A stretch of DNA of 64,000 nt from Micromonospora kangleipakensis (GCF_004217615.1 NZ_SHLD01000001.1:124001-188000); one strand, 5' to 3'; counted from the stretch's first letter, positions 32,189-40,527 are shown. A program made the numbers and translations. Notes: generated from the letters alone by a model not told the origin.

Positions 32189-33839
32189 CGGGTACCTCCG
32201 TGCGGATCTCGGTCGGCGGCGTCGGGGACGGCACCGGGGGCGCCGACGGGCGGAGCTGGGTCTTGCGTACCTTGCCGATCGCCGAGTACGGCAGCGTGTC
32301 GACGAACTCGACGGCGGTGGGGCACTTGAAGCGGGCCAGGTTACCGGCGCAGTGGGCGAGCAGGTCCGCCTCCGTCACCGCGGAGCCGGGCGTCCGCACC
32401 ACGTACGCCCGGACAGTCTCCCCGGTCCGCGGGTGCGGCACCCCCAGGACCGCCGACTCGGCCACCTGGGGATGCGCGTCCAGCACCAGCTCCACCTCGT
32501 GCGGGTAGACGTTGAAGCCGTTCACCAGGATCAGCTCGCCGAGCCGGTCGACCAGGAAGAGGTCGCCGTCCTCGTCGGCGTACGCGACGTCGCCGGTGGC
32601 CCACCAGCCGTCGCCGTCCGGGCCGCCCCGGCCGTCCGGCCAGTAGCCGCCGAAGAGGTTCGCGCCCCGGACCACGATCTCGCCCGGGTCGGTGCCCGGC
32701 CCGTCGTCGGAGAGGTCCGGCTCGTCCGGGTCGTCCTCGGGCGCGGCGACGCCGTCCCGCCACAGGTCGACCCCGTCGGGCCCGACCAGGCGCACCTCGA
32801 CGCCGGGCAGCGGACGGCCGACCGAGCCGGGCTTCGGCTCCCCGCCGACCAGGGTGGAGGTGAGCACCGGGGCGGTCTCGGTCAGGCCGTACCCGACGTG
32901 CAGCGGGCGACCGGCGACCTCGGCGAACCGCGCCGCGGTCGCCAGCGGCAGCGGCGCCGCGCCGCAGACCGCCACCCGGACCGCCGCCATCGCCTCAGCC
33001 ACCGCGTCACGCTCCGCTTCGGCCCAGGCCAGGAACATCGACGGTACGCCGACCAGCACGCTGACCCGGTGCCGGGCCAGCTCGGCGAGCGTCGCGACCG
33101 GGCCGGGGTCCTCGACGAGCACCCCGGTCGCGCCGTGGTGGACGACCGCCCCCAGCCCCGAGTTCAACCCGTACGCGTGGAAGAGCGGCAGCGCGAGCAG
33201 CACGGTGTCGTCGGGCCCGACCACCGGTGGGCTGATCCGCCCGACCTGCTCGTGGTTGGCGGCCAGCGCCCGGTGCGACAGCATCGCGCCCTTGGGCCGG
33301 CCCTCGGTGCCCGAGGTGTAGAGCAGCACCGCCAGCTCCTCGCCGCCCCGGGCCGGGAACGCCTCCCGGCCGTCACCGTCGATCACCGGCGGGGCGGTGT
33401 GCACGGCGGTCAGCGCGGGCAGCTCGGCGGCGATCCCGGCGACCCGGTCGCGGACCTCCCCGGCGCAGATCAGCACGGCGGCGCCGGAGTCGGCGAGCAC
33501 GTGCCGCAGCTCCCGGGCGGTGAGGCCGGGGTTGACCGGCACCGCGACCAGCCCGGCGCGCAGCACCGCCAGGTAGCTGACCACGAAGTCCGGGGTGTTG
33601 CCGAACGACACGGCCACCCGGGGCGGGTGCCGGTCGTCGGGCGGGCCGGCCGGCACCGAGGCGGCGAGCGCCCGGGCCGTGGCGGTCACCGCGGCGTCCA
33701 GTTCGGACCAGGTGAGGGTGTGGTCCCGCCAGTGCAAGGCGGGGCGGTCCGCGTGGGCGAGCGCCGCCCGGCAGAGCCGGTCGGCGAGGTTCGGCGCGGA
33801 GCTGTCGGCTGCGTCCTGCACGGTGGCTGAGTCTGGCAC
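32178..33839 (-). CDS. AMP-forming acyl-CoA synthetase / ligase
   Basis: A 553-residue ANL-superfamily enzyme that activates a carboxylic acid as an acyl-AMP and thioesterifies it to CoA. A3 is LAVLLYTSGTEGRPKGAMLS, A5 is LHVGYGLTETAPV, A7 lies in GWWATGDVAYAD, A8 is FLVDRLGELILVNGFNVYPH, and the catalytic Lys is in LPYSAIGKVRKTQL. VNGFNVYP and the length indicate a medium/long-chain or aryl acid enzyme rather than acetyl-CoA synthetase. GTG 33839 is chosen; earlier frame extension to 34058 is Arg/Gly-rich noise. It is the first gene of a two-gene unit with the glutaredoxin-like gene. Confidence 0.9.
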   Translation of the reverse strand: MPDSATVQDAADSSAPNLADRLCRAALAHADRPALHWRDHTLTWSELDAAVTATARALAASVPAGPPDDRHPPRVAVSFGNTPDFVVSYLAVLRAGLVAVPVNPGLTARELRHVLADSGAAVLICAGEVRDRVAGIAAELPALTAVHTAPPVIDGDGREAFPARGGEELAVLLYTSGTEGRPKGAMLSHRALAANHEQVGRISPPVVGPDDTVLLALPLFHAYGLNSGLGAVVHHGATGVLVEDPGPVATLAELARHRVSVLVGVPSMFLAWAEAERDAVAEAMAAVRVAVCGAAPLPLATAARFAEVAGRPLHVGYGLTETAPVLTSTLVGGEPKPGSVGRPLPGVEVRLVGPDGVDLWRDGVAAPEDDPDEPDLSDDGPGTDPGEIVVRGANLFGGYWPDGRGGPDGDGWWATGDVAYADEDGDLFLVDRLGELILVNGFNVYPHEVELVLDAHPQVAESAVLGVPHPRTGETVRAYVVRTPGSAVTEADLLAHCAGNLARFKCPTAVEFVDTLPYSAIGKVRKTQLRPSAPPVPSPTPPTEIRTEVPDVQ

Positions 33840-34088
33840 AGCGGCGGCCGGCCGACCATGCCCGCGCGCCCGTACGCCCGGGGCGGCCCGTCCGGTCCCC
33901 CGGACGGGACCGGGGAACGCCCCGCCCGACCCGTCCCGACCGGCCCGCGCGACACCGTCCAGACAGCGCCGCCGCGACACGCCGAGGTGGGGGTCCAAAA
34001 CCACTCCGACCAGGACTTTCCACTCCGGACCAGCTTCCGCCAGCAAAGTCAACCGCACACGACGGACAACCGGTCCGCCATTTGTGCG

Positions 34089-34115
34089 ACAGGGAGGGAA
34101 ATACTTCCGCCCTGT
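34089..34115. promoter_or_regulatory. Imperfect palindrome upstream of the bldN-like unit
   Basis: ACAGGG-AGGGAAATACTTCCG-CCCTGT forms a nested dyad (outer ACAGGG/CCCTGT, inner GGAA/TTCC) 100 bp before the leader ORF. TATCAT at about 34153 is a possible -10 for the sigma operon. The whole 33840-34217 gap (378 bp) contains no gene; it must hold the divergent promoters of the acyl-CoA synthetase and sigma units. Confidence 0.45.
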
Positions 34116-34217
34116 GTAACGGACTTGCCACGCGCGGGTGACGTTGGCCCTATCATCACTCGGGTCGGCTCACCCCATTTGCCGTGAGTCGACACCCCTC
34201 AGCCCGAGGAGGCCCCC

Positions 34218-34373
34218 GTGCCTGTGAGCGCATTGGACCAGCACCTCAAGGGGATCTGCCGCCCGTCGGCACGTCCCGGAACGGCCCTGCCCGACCGGGG
34301 CGTACCCGGTCCCGCCGCGACGCCGCGGCGACCGGTGCGGCCGTGCCCCGCCTGGATCGGGGAGGCCCGGTGA
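34218..34373 (+). CDS. 51-residue ORF translationally coupled to the sigma gene
   Basis: GTG 34218 follows GAGGAGG at 5-nt spacing, one of the best ribosome binding sites nearby, and opens a 51-codon frame (VPVSALDQHLKGICRPS at the start, CPAWIGEAR at the end). Its TGA (34371-34373) overlaps the GTG start of the sigma gene (34370-34372) as GTGA. The peptide is Pro/Arg-rich with two Cys and has no recognised domain. The strong initiation site and exact overlap suggest it is translated, with ribosomes passing to the sigma gene, so it may act as a control leader or encode a small protein. It is not an N-terminal extension, being in another frame. Confidence 0.55.
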   Translation: MPVSALDQHLKGICRPSARPGTALPDRGVPGPAATPRRPVRPCPAWIGEAR

Positions 34374-35344
34374 CCACCTTCGGTTATGCGGAGCGGCCGG
34401 CCGGTCTGACCGGTCCGACACCGAGGACGCCGGTCAACGAGCGGCTGGACCAGACGCCGCGCGGCGCGGCGGAGGGCTCATCGGGCCTCGCCGTCCGCGG
34501 CGAGGGCGCCCGCCGGGTGCGCAACCGCCCGCACCACAACGAGGCGCCGCCCCGCCCGGCGCTACCCGGCGGCAACGCGAGCCGGGTCGGCGCGCCGTCC
34601 CGCCCGACCATGCCGGCGCAGGGCCGCCGGGCCGCGGAGACGCCGCCGGCCGCCGACCCGTCAACCAGCGAGACGGCCATCCTGCCGGCGGTGCCGGCCG
34701 GCGACACGGCCGTGCTGCCGGCGGTGCCCGCCGCGCCGGCCACCGCCACCGGCTTCCCGAGCCGCCCCGACCCGTCGGACCCGGCCACCGAGGTCTGGAC
34801 CCTGGTCGAACGCGCCCAGGCCGGCGAGGCCGAGGCGTTCGGCCTGATCTACGACCGGTACGTCGACACCGTCTTCCGGTTCGTCTACTTCCGGGTCGGC
34901 AACCGGCAGCTGGCCGAGGACCTCACCTCCGACACCTTCCTCCGGGCGCTCAAGCGGATCGGCAGCTTCACCTGGCAGGGCCGGGATCTCGGCGCCTGGC
35001 TGGTCACCATCGCCCGCAACCTGGTCGCCGACCACTTCAAGTCCGGCCGCTACCGCCTCGAGGTCACCACCGGCGACGTGCTCGACGCCGACCGGGAGGA
35101 CCGCGGGCCGGAGGGCAGCCCGGAGGCCGCGGTCGTCGAGCACATCACCAACGTCGCCCTGCTCACCGCGGTCAAGCAGCTCAACCCGGAGCAGCAGGAG
35201 TGCATCGTGCTCCGTTTCCTCCAGGGCTTCTCGGTGGCCGAGACCGCCCGCGCGATGGGCAAGAACGAGGGCGCGATCAAGGCGCTGCAGTACCGGGCGG
35301 TGCGGGCTCTGGCCCGGCTGCTGCCCGACGGTTTCCAGCCCTGA
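34370..35344 (+). CDS. bldN: ECF sigma factor, BldN-like, with long N-terminal extension
   Basis: A 324-residue sigma factor. The first 140 residues are low-complexity (Pro, Ala, Arg, Gly), followed by region 2 (ERAQAGEAEAFGLIYDRYVD, VFRFVYFRVGNRQLAEDLTS, LGAWLVTIARNLVADHFKS) and region 4 (LNPEQQECIVLRFLQGFSVA, ARAMGKNEGAIKALQYRAVR). The core sequence and the adjoining DUF5667 membrane protein match the BldN locus of Streptomyces, where BldN starts aerial development and is made as a precursor with an N-terminal extension that is removed. The extension here is longer. GTG 34370 has GGGGAGG upstream and overlaps the leader ORF stop. The developmental role is inferred from homology. Confidence 0.85.
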   Translation: MTTFGYAERPAGLTGPTPRTPVNERLDQTPRGAAEGSSGLAVRGEGARRVRNRPHHNEAPPRPALPGGNASRVGAPSRPTMPAQGRRAAETPPAADPSTSETAILPAVPAGDTAVLPAVPAAPATATGFPSRPDPSDPATEVWTLVERAQAGEAEAFGLIYDRYVDTVFRFVYFRVGNRQLAEDLTSDTFLRALKRIGSFTWQGRDLGAWLVTIARNLVADHFKSGRYRLEVTTGDVLDADREDRGPEGSPEAAVVEHITNVALLTAVKQLNPEQQECIVLRFLQGFSVAETARAMGKNEGAIKALQYRAVRALARLLPDGFQP

Positions 35345-35362
35345 GAGACGTCGTTCGCGCCG

Positions 35363-35388
35363 GCCCGCCCCCGTTTCCGTGGGCGGGC
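35363..35388 (+). terminator. Hairpin after the bldN-like gene
   Basis: GCCCGCCC and GGGCGGGC pair over 8 bp around a 10-nt loop, and flanking GCGC bases could extend it. It lies 18 bp after the stop. It suggests that the DUF5667 gene, 245 bp on, has its own promoter. Confidence 0.6.
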
Positions 35389-35633
35389 GCGCGGCGCCTC
35401 CCCACCCGTGACGACGATCACTCTTGGTGATTTCGCCTCCGCCGGCCCCGTAACCGCCACCCGCCACGAACCGTTTCTCCGGGTGCGACCAGTGGTTGTC
35501 CCGGCGTCCCCGGGCCACCCGGTCCGGCGGGCACGGTCGACCGAACGGGTCGGCCGTCGGCGTCACGCTGCCACCGGTCGCTGGTGACGAATACGGCCGG
35601 ACCGGCCGTGACCAGCGAGAGGAGGTGCCTGCG

Positions 35634-36506
35634 GTGGACAGTGACCTCTTCTCCCGTCGGCGCGCCGAGCGCTTCGCACAGCTCCTCGACGAGGCCAACG
35701 GCGGCCGACGTCACCACGTGCGCTCCCGGGTCGACGACGAACTCGCCGCGCTCGTCGCGGTCAGCCGGCGGCTCACCGCCGATCGACCGGACGTCGAGGT
35801 CGACGCGGAGTTCCGCACCGGGCTCCGGGCGATGCTGGTGGCCACCGCCGAGCGGGAGGGCATCGGCGCCCCGGCGGCGAAGACCGAGACCGCGACGGCG
35901 GGCACCGGGACCAGGGGCTCGCTCCTGCCGGCGGTCACCGCCCGGCGGGCCCGCGCCCGGGGCGCGATCCTGGTCGGCATCGCCGCCGGGGCCGTCGCCC
36001 TCTCCGGCATCTCCGCGGCCAGCGAGAACGCGCTGCCCGGCGACGCGCTCTACGGCATGAAGCGCTCCACCGAGCGCGCCCAGCTCGCCCTGGCCAGCTC
36101 GGACATCAGCCGCGGTCAGCTCTTCCTCGACTTCGCCCGGACCCGGCTCGACGAGGCCGCCACGGTACGCGACGACCGGATCGGGTTCAGCGCCGTCCTC
36201 GACGACATGGACGCCGACACCCGCCAGGGCGTACGGCTGCTCACCACCGTCGCGGCGCAGCGCACCGACCCGGCCGGCCTGGACGCGGTCAACGTCTTCG
36301 TCACCGGCCAGCGGCGCGCGGTCAGCGGGCTGCTCGACCGGGCCGACCACGTCGAACGGGACCGCACCCGGCGCTCGCTCGCCCTGCTCGACGCCGTACG
36401 CAAGCGCTCCGACGAGCTCCGCGCGGCGATCGCGTGCGGGCTGCCGACGCCCACCGCCAGCGACGCGCTGGGCCCCGCCCCGGCCGACTGCCCCGGCGGG
36501 CGCTGA
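35634..36506 (+). CDS. DUF5667 membrane protein, probable BldN antagonist (RsbN-like)
   Basis: A 290-residue protein. The N-terminal 75 residues are a helical cytoplasmic segment (SDLFSRRRAERFAQLLDEAN, VDDELAALVAVSRRLTADRP, EFRTGLRAMLVATAEREGI), then one membrane helix (ARGAILVGIAAGAVALSGIS), then an extracytoplasmic DUF5667-type domain (LPGDALYGMKRSTERAQLAL to RRSLALLDAVRKRSDELRAA) ending in a Pro-rich tail. In Streptomyces, RsbN next to bldN is a single-pass anti-sigma factor holding BldN; this protein has the same position and topology. GTG 35634 follows GAGGAGG. No zinc anti-sigma motif is present, as expected for RsbN. Confidence 0.75.
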   Translation: MDSDLFSRRRAERFAQLLDEANGGRRHHVRSRVDDELAALVAVSRRLTADRPDVEVDAEFRTGLRAMLVATAEREGIGAPAAKTETATAGTGTRGSLLPAVTARRARARGAILVGIAAGAVALSGISAASENALPGDALYGMKRSTERAQLALASSDISRGQLFLDFARTRLDEAATVRDDRIGFSAVLDDMDADTRQGVRLLTTVAAQRTDPAGLDAVNVFVTGQRRAVSGLLDRADHVERDRTRRSLALLDAVRKRSDELRAAIACGLPTPTASDALGPAPADCPGGR

Positions 36507-36626
36507 CCCGGCCGGCGCGGCAGCCGTCCACGCCACATTTCCCCCCACGTACGACCGGTCGCCAGCGGTGTCCGGTTACCCTCGCCGTGGAACACGTGTC
36601 GCGGTCGTCGAGCGGAGGGAGGTCGC

Positions 36627-37499
36627 GTGGCCCGCACCCGGAAGGTCACGGTCAGCACCGACGTCCACGGCCACACCGCCGGTTGGTCGGAGACCGATCA
36701 GGCGCCGGTCACCCCCACGCCCGACCCCACCGCGGCGGCCTTCTTCGACGTCGACAACACGATGATGCAGGGCGCCTCGATCTACTGGTTCGCCCGCGGG
36801 CTGGCCGCCCGCAAGTACTTCACCACCGGTGACCTGGCCCGGTTCGCCTGGCAGCAGGCGAAGTTCCGGCTGCTCGCCACCGAGCACGCCGGCGACATGT
36901 CGCAGGCCAAGGAGGCAGCGCTCGCCTTCATCCACGGTTGGCGGGTGGCGGACATCGAGCGGCTCGCCGAGGAGATCTTCGACGAGCTGATGGCCCCGCG
37001 GATCTGGGCGGGCACCCGCAAGCTGGCCCAACGCCACCTGGACAGCGGCCAGCGGGTCTGGCTGGTCAGCGCCGCCCCGGTGGAGATCGGCCGGGTGATC
37101 GCCGCCCGACTCGGCCTGACCGGCGCGATCGGGACGGTGGCCGAGATGGTCGACGGGGCGTACACCGGGCGGCTGGTCGGCGACCTGATGCACGGGCCGG
37201 CCAAGGCCGAGGCGGTGACCCAGCTCGCCGCGGTCGAGGGGCTGGACCTGACCCGCTGCGCCGCGTACAGCGACTCCGCCAACGACCTGCCGATGCTCTC
37301 GACGGTGGGGCACCCGGTGGCGATCAACCCGGACGCCGCCCTGCTCCGGCAGGCCCGCGAGCGGGGCTGGGACGTCCGGGACTTCCGCACCGGCCGGCGC
37401 GCGGTCAAGATCGCCGTACCGTCCACCGCCGCCGCCGGGCTGGTCGCCGGGGCGGTCTCCGCCGGCCTCGCGCTGCACCGCCGCCGCCGGACCCCCTGA
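36627..37499 (+). CDS. HAD-IB family phosphatase (SerB-like)
   Basis: A 290-residue HAD subfamily IB hydrolase. Motif I is AAFFDVDNTMMQGAS (Asp nucleophile, D-V-D), motif II VWLVSAAPVEIGRVIAARL, Lys in LMHGPAKAEAVTQL, and motif IV AAYSDSANDLPMLSTVGHPV. A C-terminal Ala/Gly/Val-rich stretch (STAAAGLVAGAVSAGLAL) before RRRR may be a membrane anchor. Homologues include M. tuberculosis SerB1 (Rv0505c), whose neighbourhood resembles this one; the physiological substrate is more likely a lysophosphatidate or similar phosphomonoester than phosphoserine. GTG 36627 follows GGAGGGAGG. It converges on the acyltransferase gene. Confidence 0.85.
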   Translation: MARTRKVTVSTDVHGHTAGWSETDQAPVTPTPDPTAAAFFDVDNTMMQGASIYWFARGLAARKYFTTGDLARFAWQQAKFRLLATEHAGDMSQAKEAALAFIHGWRVADIERLAEEIFDELMAPRIWAGTRKLAQRHLDSGQRVWLVSAAPVEIGRVIAARLGLTGAIGTVAEMVDGAYTGRLVGDLMHGPAKAEAVTQLAAVEGLDLTRCAAYSDSANDLPMLSTVGHPVAINPDAALLRQARERGWDVRDFRTGRRAVKIAVPSTAAAGLVAGAVSAGLALHRRRRTP

Positions 37500-37512
37500 C
37501 GACGCCCGTCCC

Positions 37513-38745
37513 CTAGGGACCGAACGGGTCGGGGCGTCGTTCGAGGAGCCGGTGCAGGGTCTGCTGGATGGTCTCCCGGACCTGGTCGGCCAGGTTGAAG
37601 ACGACCAGCGGGTCGTCGGCCGAGTCGCTCAGGTGCGCGGTGGGGATCGGCGGGCAGAACTCGATCAGCCACTTGCTCGGCAGCGGCACCATGCCCAGCG
37701 GCCCCAGCCACGGGAACGTCGGCGTCACCGGGAAGTAGGGCAGTTTGAGCAGCCGGGCCAGGGGCTTGATGTCGGCGAGCATCGGGTAGATCTCCTCGCC
37801 GCCGACGATGGCCACCGGCACGATCGGCGTGCCGGTACGCAGCGCCGCCGAGACGAACCCGCCCCGGCCGAACCGCTGGAGCTTGTAGCGGTCGGAGTAG
37901 AGCTTGCCGACGCCCTTGAAGCCCTCCGGGAAGACGCCGACCAGCTCACCGTTCCCGAGCAGCCGCTCGGCGTCCGGGTTGCAAGCGACCGTGCCGCCGG
38001 TCTTGCGCGCGATCTCGGAGACCACCGGCATCCGGAAGACCAGGTCGGCGCCGAGCAGCCGCAGGTAGCGGCGCGCCGGGTGCTGGTCGTGCAGGGCGGC
38101 GGAGAGGATCAGCGCGTCCAGCGCCACCGTGCCGGAGTGGTTGCCGACCACCAGGGCGGGCCCGTCGGCCGGCACGTTCTCCAGGCCGCCGACCTCGGTG
38201 CGGAACCAGTCCCGATAGAGCAGCCGGACCAGCGGGTGGAACACGGCGTCGGTGAGGTCCGGGTCGAAGCCGAACTCGTCGACCTCGTAGTCGCCGGAGA
38301 GCCGCCGCCGCAGGAAGGCCAGCCCGCTCGCGACCCGACGGTCCCATTGGTCCCGCCGGTCCGGCACCGCCGGCCCGGCCGGCGCCACCGCCCCGTCGTT
38401 CGGCGTCGCCTCGGCCGGCTCCTCGACCGCCGTCGGCTCCTCGACCGCCGTCGGCTCCGGGCCGCCGGACCGCCGGTCCGCCACGACGGACGCCTCTTCC
38501 GTCGCCGCGGAGAGCTCGTCCGCCACGACTGACGGCTCGTCCGTCGCCGCGGTGTCCGGCTCGTCCGTCGCCGCGGCGTCCGGCTCGTCCGTCGCGGCCG
38601 TGTCCGGCTCGTCGTGCGCCGCCGGGTCGGCGGCGGCGGCCGTCGTCCCGCGGTGTCCGTTGCGCCGCGCCGGCTCCGCGTCCGGCCCGGTCACCGTCAG
38701 CGGTACGTCGTACGGGCCGTCGCGCCGCTCGTCCCGGCCGCTCAC
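37513..38745 (-). CDS. 1-acyl-sn-glycerol-3-phosphate acyltransferase-like protein
   Basis: A 410-residue LPLAT-superfamily protein. About 130 N-terminal residues are low complexity, including repeated AATDEPD units from tandem DNA repeats. The catalytic part reads LVVGNHSGTVALDALILSAA (NH...D motif), FRMPVVSEIARKTGGTVACN, LVGVFPEGFKGVGKLY and TGTPIVPVAIVGGEEIYPML. It should acylate a lysophospholipid or a related acceptor at the membrane; it corresponds to M. tuberculosis Rv0502 by position. The start GTG 38745 overlaps the epimerase stop as GTGA, so they are cotranscribed. Confidence 0.85.
   Translation of the reverse strand: MSGRDERRDGPYDVPLTVTGPDAEPARRNGHRGTTAAAADPAAHDEPDTAATDEPDAAATDEPDTAATDEPSVVADELSAATEEASVVADRRSGGPEPTAVEEPTAVEEPAEATPNDGAVAPAGPAVPDRRDQWDRRVASGLAFLRRRLSGDYEVDEFGFDPDLTDAVFHPLVRLLYRDWFRTEVGGLENVPADGPALVVGNHSGTVALDALILSAALHDQHPARRYLRLLGADLVFRMPVVSEIARKTGGTVACNPDAERLLGNGELVGVFPEGFKGVGKLYSDRYKLQRFGRGGFVSAALRTGTPIVPVAIVGGEEIYPMLADIKPLARLLKLPYFPVTPTFPWLGPLGMVPLPSKWLIEFCPPIPTAHLSDSADDPLVVFNLADQVRETIQQTLHRLLERRPDPFGP
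38534..38615. repeat. 24-bp tandem repeat within the acyltransferase gene
   Basis: About three and a half imperfect copies of a 24-bp unit (GGCTCGTCCGTCGCCGCGG-like) encode AATDEPD-type octapeptides in the disordered N-terminus. A separate 18-bp duplication (CTCCTCGACCGCCGTCGG) lies at about 38421-38456. Copy number is likely to vary between strains. Confidence 0.7.
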
Positions 38746-39815
38746 GACCGCTCCCGCACGGCCGAGCGGACCTGCCGGATGCCCTCCAGCACCAGCTGCT
38801 CGGCGGCGGCGAGCTGATCCCGGCTCACCACCACGCCACCGTGGTGGGCGCGGATGAAGTCGTCGAACGCGGCGGCGGTCGAGCGCGGCGTGAAGCCGTA
38901 CTCCCGCTCGAGCCTGGTGGTGTCCACCACCCGACCGTGCACGAAGAGGTCGACCTGGTCCAGACCGTAGCGGCCGAAGCCGAGGTTGCGGACGATCGCC
39001 GCCGCGCCGGAGAGACCGGGCTCCAGCACCGGCATGGCCACCCGGCCGGCCCGGCGGATCGCCTGGGTGAGGGAGAGCACGCCCGGGCCGGCGACGTTGT
39101 ACGTCCCCGGGTGCTCCTCGACGATCGACCGGTGCAGCACCTCGAGCGCGTCATCGAAGTGGACGAACTGCAGCCGCGGGTCGCGGCCGAAGACGGTGGG
39201 CACCACCGGCTGGGAGAAGTAGCGGGTCAGCGTGGTGTCCGCGGTGGAGCCGATGAACGGCGCGAAGCGCAGCACGGTGGCGGTGACGTCGGGACGGCGG
39301 CGGCGGAACCCGCGGACGTACCCCTCGATGTCGAGGATGTCGCGGCCGAAACCGCCGCGCGGCACCTCGCGCGGCTCGGTCTCCTCGGTGAAGACCGCCG
39401 GGTCGCGGAACGACGCGCCGTACGCGGCGGTCGACGAGCGGACCACGAGCTTGCGCAGCCGGGGCGCCCGCTGGCAGGCGGCGAGCAGCTGCATGGTGCC
39501 GATGACGTTCTGTTCCTTCATCGCCGCCCGGCCGCCGTGCTGCGGGTCGAGGGCGCTGACCAGCGCCAGGTGGACGACGGCGTCGACCTCCAGGTCGGCG
39601 AGGAGGCCACCGAGGGAGTCCAGGTCGAGGCGAATGCGCTCGACCCGGTCGAGCAGGTCGGTGAACTCGGGGCCGGGGGTGGCCGGGTCGACGCCGATGA
39701 CCCGTTCGATCCGGGGATCGGCGGCGAGCCGGGCGGCGACGTGGGCGCCGAGGTAGCGGCCGACCCCGGTCACGACGACGACCCCCGGAGCACCTGGGGT
39801 GCCACCGGGGGTCAT
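38742..39815 (-). CDS. NAD-dependent epimerase / SDR family protein
   Basis: A 357-residue extended SDR. The NAD site is VVVTGVGRYLGAHVAARLAA (G-x-G-x-x-x-G, with GVGRYLG), the Tyr-less active-site area contains VVRSSTAAYGASFRDPAVFT, and FVHFDDALEVLHRSIVEEHP and YNVAGPGVLSLTQAIRRAGR are typical of this actinobacterial group. It corresponds to M. tuberculosis Rv0501 (annotated GalE2) by position and motif. It is in an operon with the downstream acyltransferase. Substrate unknown; a role in envelope lipid or sugar metabolism is likely. ATG 39815 is the first usable start. Confidence 0.87.
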   Translation of the reverse strand: MTPGGTPGAPGVVVVTGVGRYLGAHVAARLAADPRIERVIGVDPATPGPEFTDLLDRVERIRLDLDSLGGLLADLEVDAVVHLALVSALDPQHGGRAAMKEQNVIGTMQLLAACQRAPRLRKLVVRSSTAAYGASFRDPAVFTEETEPREVPRGGFGRDILDIEGYVRGFRRRRPDVTATVLRFAPFIGSTADTTLTRYFSQPVVPTVFGRDPRLQFVHFDDALEVLHRSIVEEHPGTYNVAGPGVLSLTQAIRRAGRVAMPVLEPGLSGAAAIVRNLGFGRYGLDQVDLFVHGRVVDTTRLEREYGFTPRSTAAAFDDFIRAHHGGVVVSRDQLAAAEQLVLEGIRQVRSAVRERS

Positions 39816-39912
39816 GTCGTGCGCCTTGGCTGGCAGGCGGGATCGAGCCGGGACGTCCGCGGCCTGATCACCTGAGCCTCCGAGAGTCGACAGTTGGCAA
39901 GTGGTGCCGGAT

Positions 39913-39930
39913 GCCGGGCCGAGGCCCGGC
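39913..39930 (-). terminator. Hairpin after the bS22-like gene
   Basis: GCCGGGC and GCCCGGC pair over 7 bp with a 4-nt loop, 5 bp beyond the stop of the bS22-like gene. Weak alone, but well placed to separate it from the epimerase transcript. Confidence 0.45.
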
Positions 39931-39935
39931 CCCGG

Positions 39936-40037
39936 TCACTTGCCGAGACGGCGACGCTGGACGCGGGTCTTGCGCAGCAGCTTGCGGTGCTTCTTCTTAG
40001 CCATGCGCTTGCGGCGCTTCTTGACCACCGAGCCCAT
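39936..40037 (-). CDS. Small basic ribosomal protein, bS22-like (AURKAIP1/COX24 family)
   Basis: A 33-residue protein, [20 protein letters not shown] then [13 protein letters not shown], nearly identical to the mycobacterial bS22 peptide found in the decoding-centre region of the 70S ribosome (Rv0500B by position). The composition is more than half Lys and Arg. ATG 40037 is preceded by AAAGG. It lies between the small HTH gene and the epimerase, the same order as in Mycobacterium. The larger open frame reaching 40202 is an upstream extension without support. Confidence 0.93.
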   Translation of the reverse strand: MGSVVKKRRKRMAKKKHRKLLRKTRVQRRRLGK

Positions 40038-40244
40038 ACGACAGCCTTTCGATGCAACGTGCGGGGCGGACCGGGAGACACCACCACGGGTGGCGTCGGT
40101 GACCGCTTGCGGACAACGGACCGGACCAGCGTGACGGGCAGGGCGCACCAGGGTGCGGTCACGGTCGGGTCCAGGGTAGCCGGAGTGCGTCAGCAGGACC
40201 AACGCGCCCCCGTCAATGCCCGTTACGTCGCACTCGGCGGTGCG

Positions 40245-40454
40245 TCAGGCGGTCTCCTGAAACGCGCCCCGGAGATACTCGTGGACGGCGTGCTCGGGCA
40301 CCCGGAACGACCGGCCCACCCGTACCGCGGTCAGCTCACCGCTGTGCACGAGACGGTAGACCGTCATCTTGGAGACCCGCATGACCGTCGCCACCTCGGC
40401 GACGGTCAGGAACCTGACATCCGACAGCCGACCGTCGGACTGTGACCCGGCCAT
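40245..40454 (-). CDS. BldC/BdtA-like small HTH protein (excisionase-like)
   Basis: A 69-residue DNA-binding protein with one winged helix of the HTH_17 type: FLTVAEVATVMRVSKMTVYR, LVHSGELTAVRVGRSFRVPE, HAVHEYLRGAF. It resembles Streptomyces BldC and the small HTH proteins of this locus (Rv0500A in M. tuberculosis). BldC-like proteins control development by cooperative binding to direct repeats. An inverted repeat GTTACC-N5-GGTAAC lies 74 bp upstream and may be its promoter control site. Immediately downstream is bS22. Confidence 0.88.
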   Translation of the reverse strand: MAGSQSDGRLSDVRFLTVAEVATVMRVSKMTVYRLVHSGELTAVRVGRSFRVPEHAVHEYLRGAFQETA

Positions 40455-40527
40455 GGCTCACCGACCCATTCCCGTGCCCGGCGCGTGCCACCGGACGGGA
40501 GCTCCCGCCAGGACGGGCAACGCGCGT

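Noticed and set aside
38242..38740. Repetitive region considered as a CRISPR-like array
   Set aside because: The repeats are short, in frame and without spacers, and encode the disordered N-terminus of the acyltransferase.
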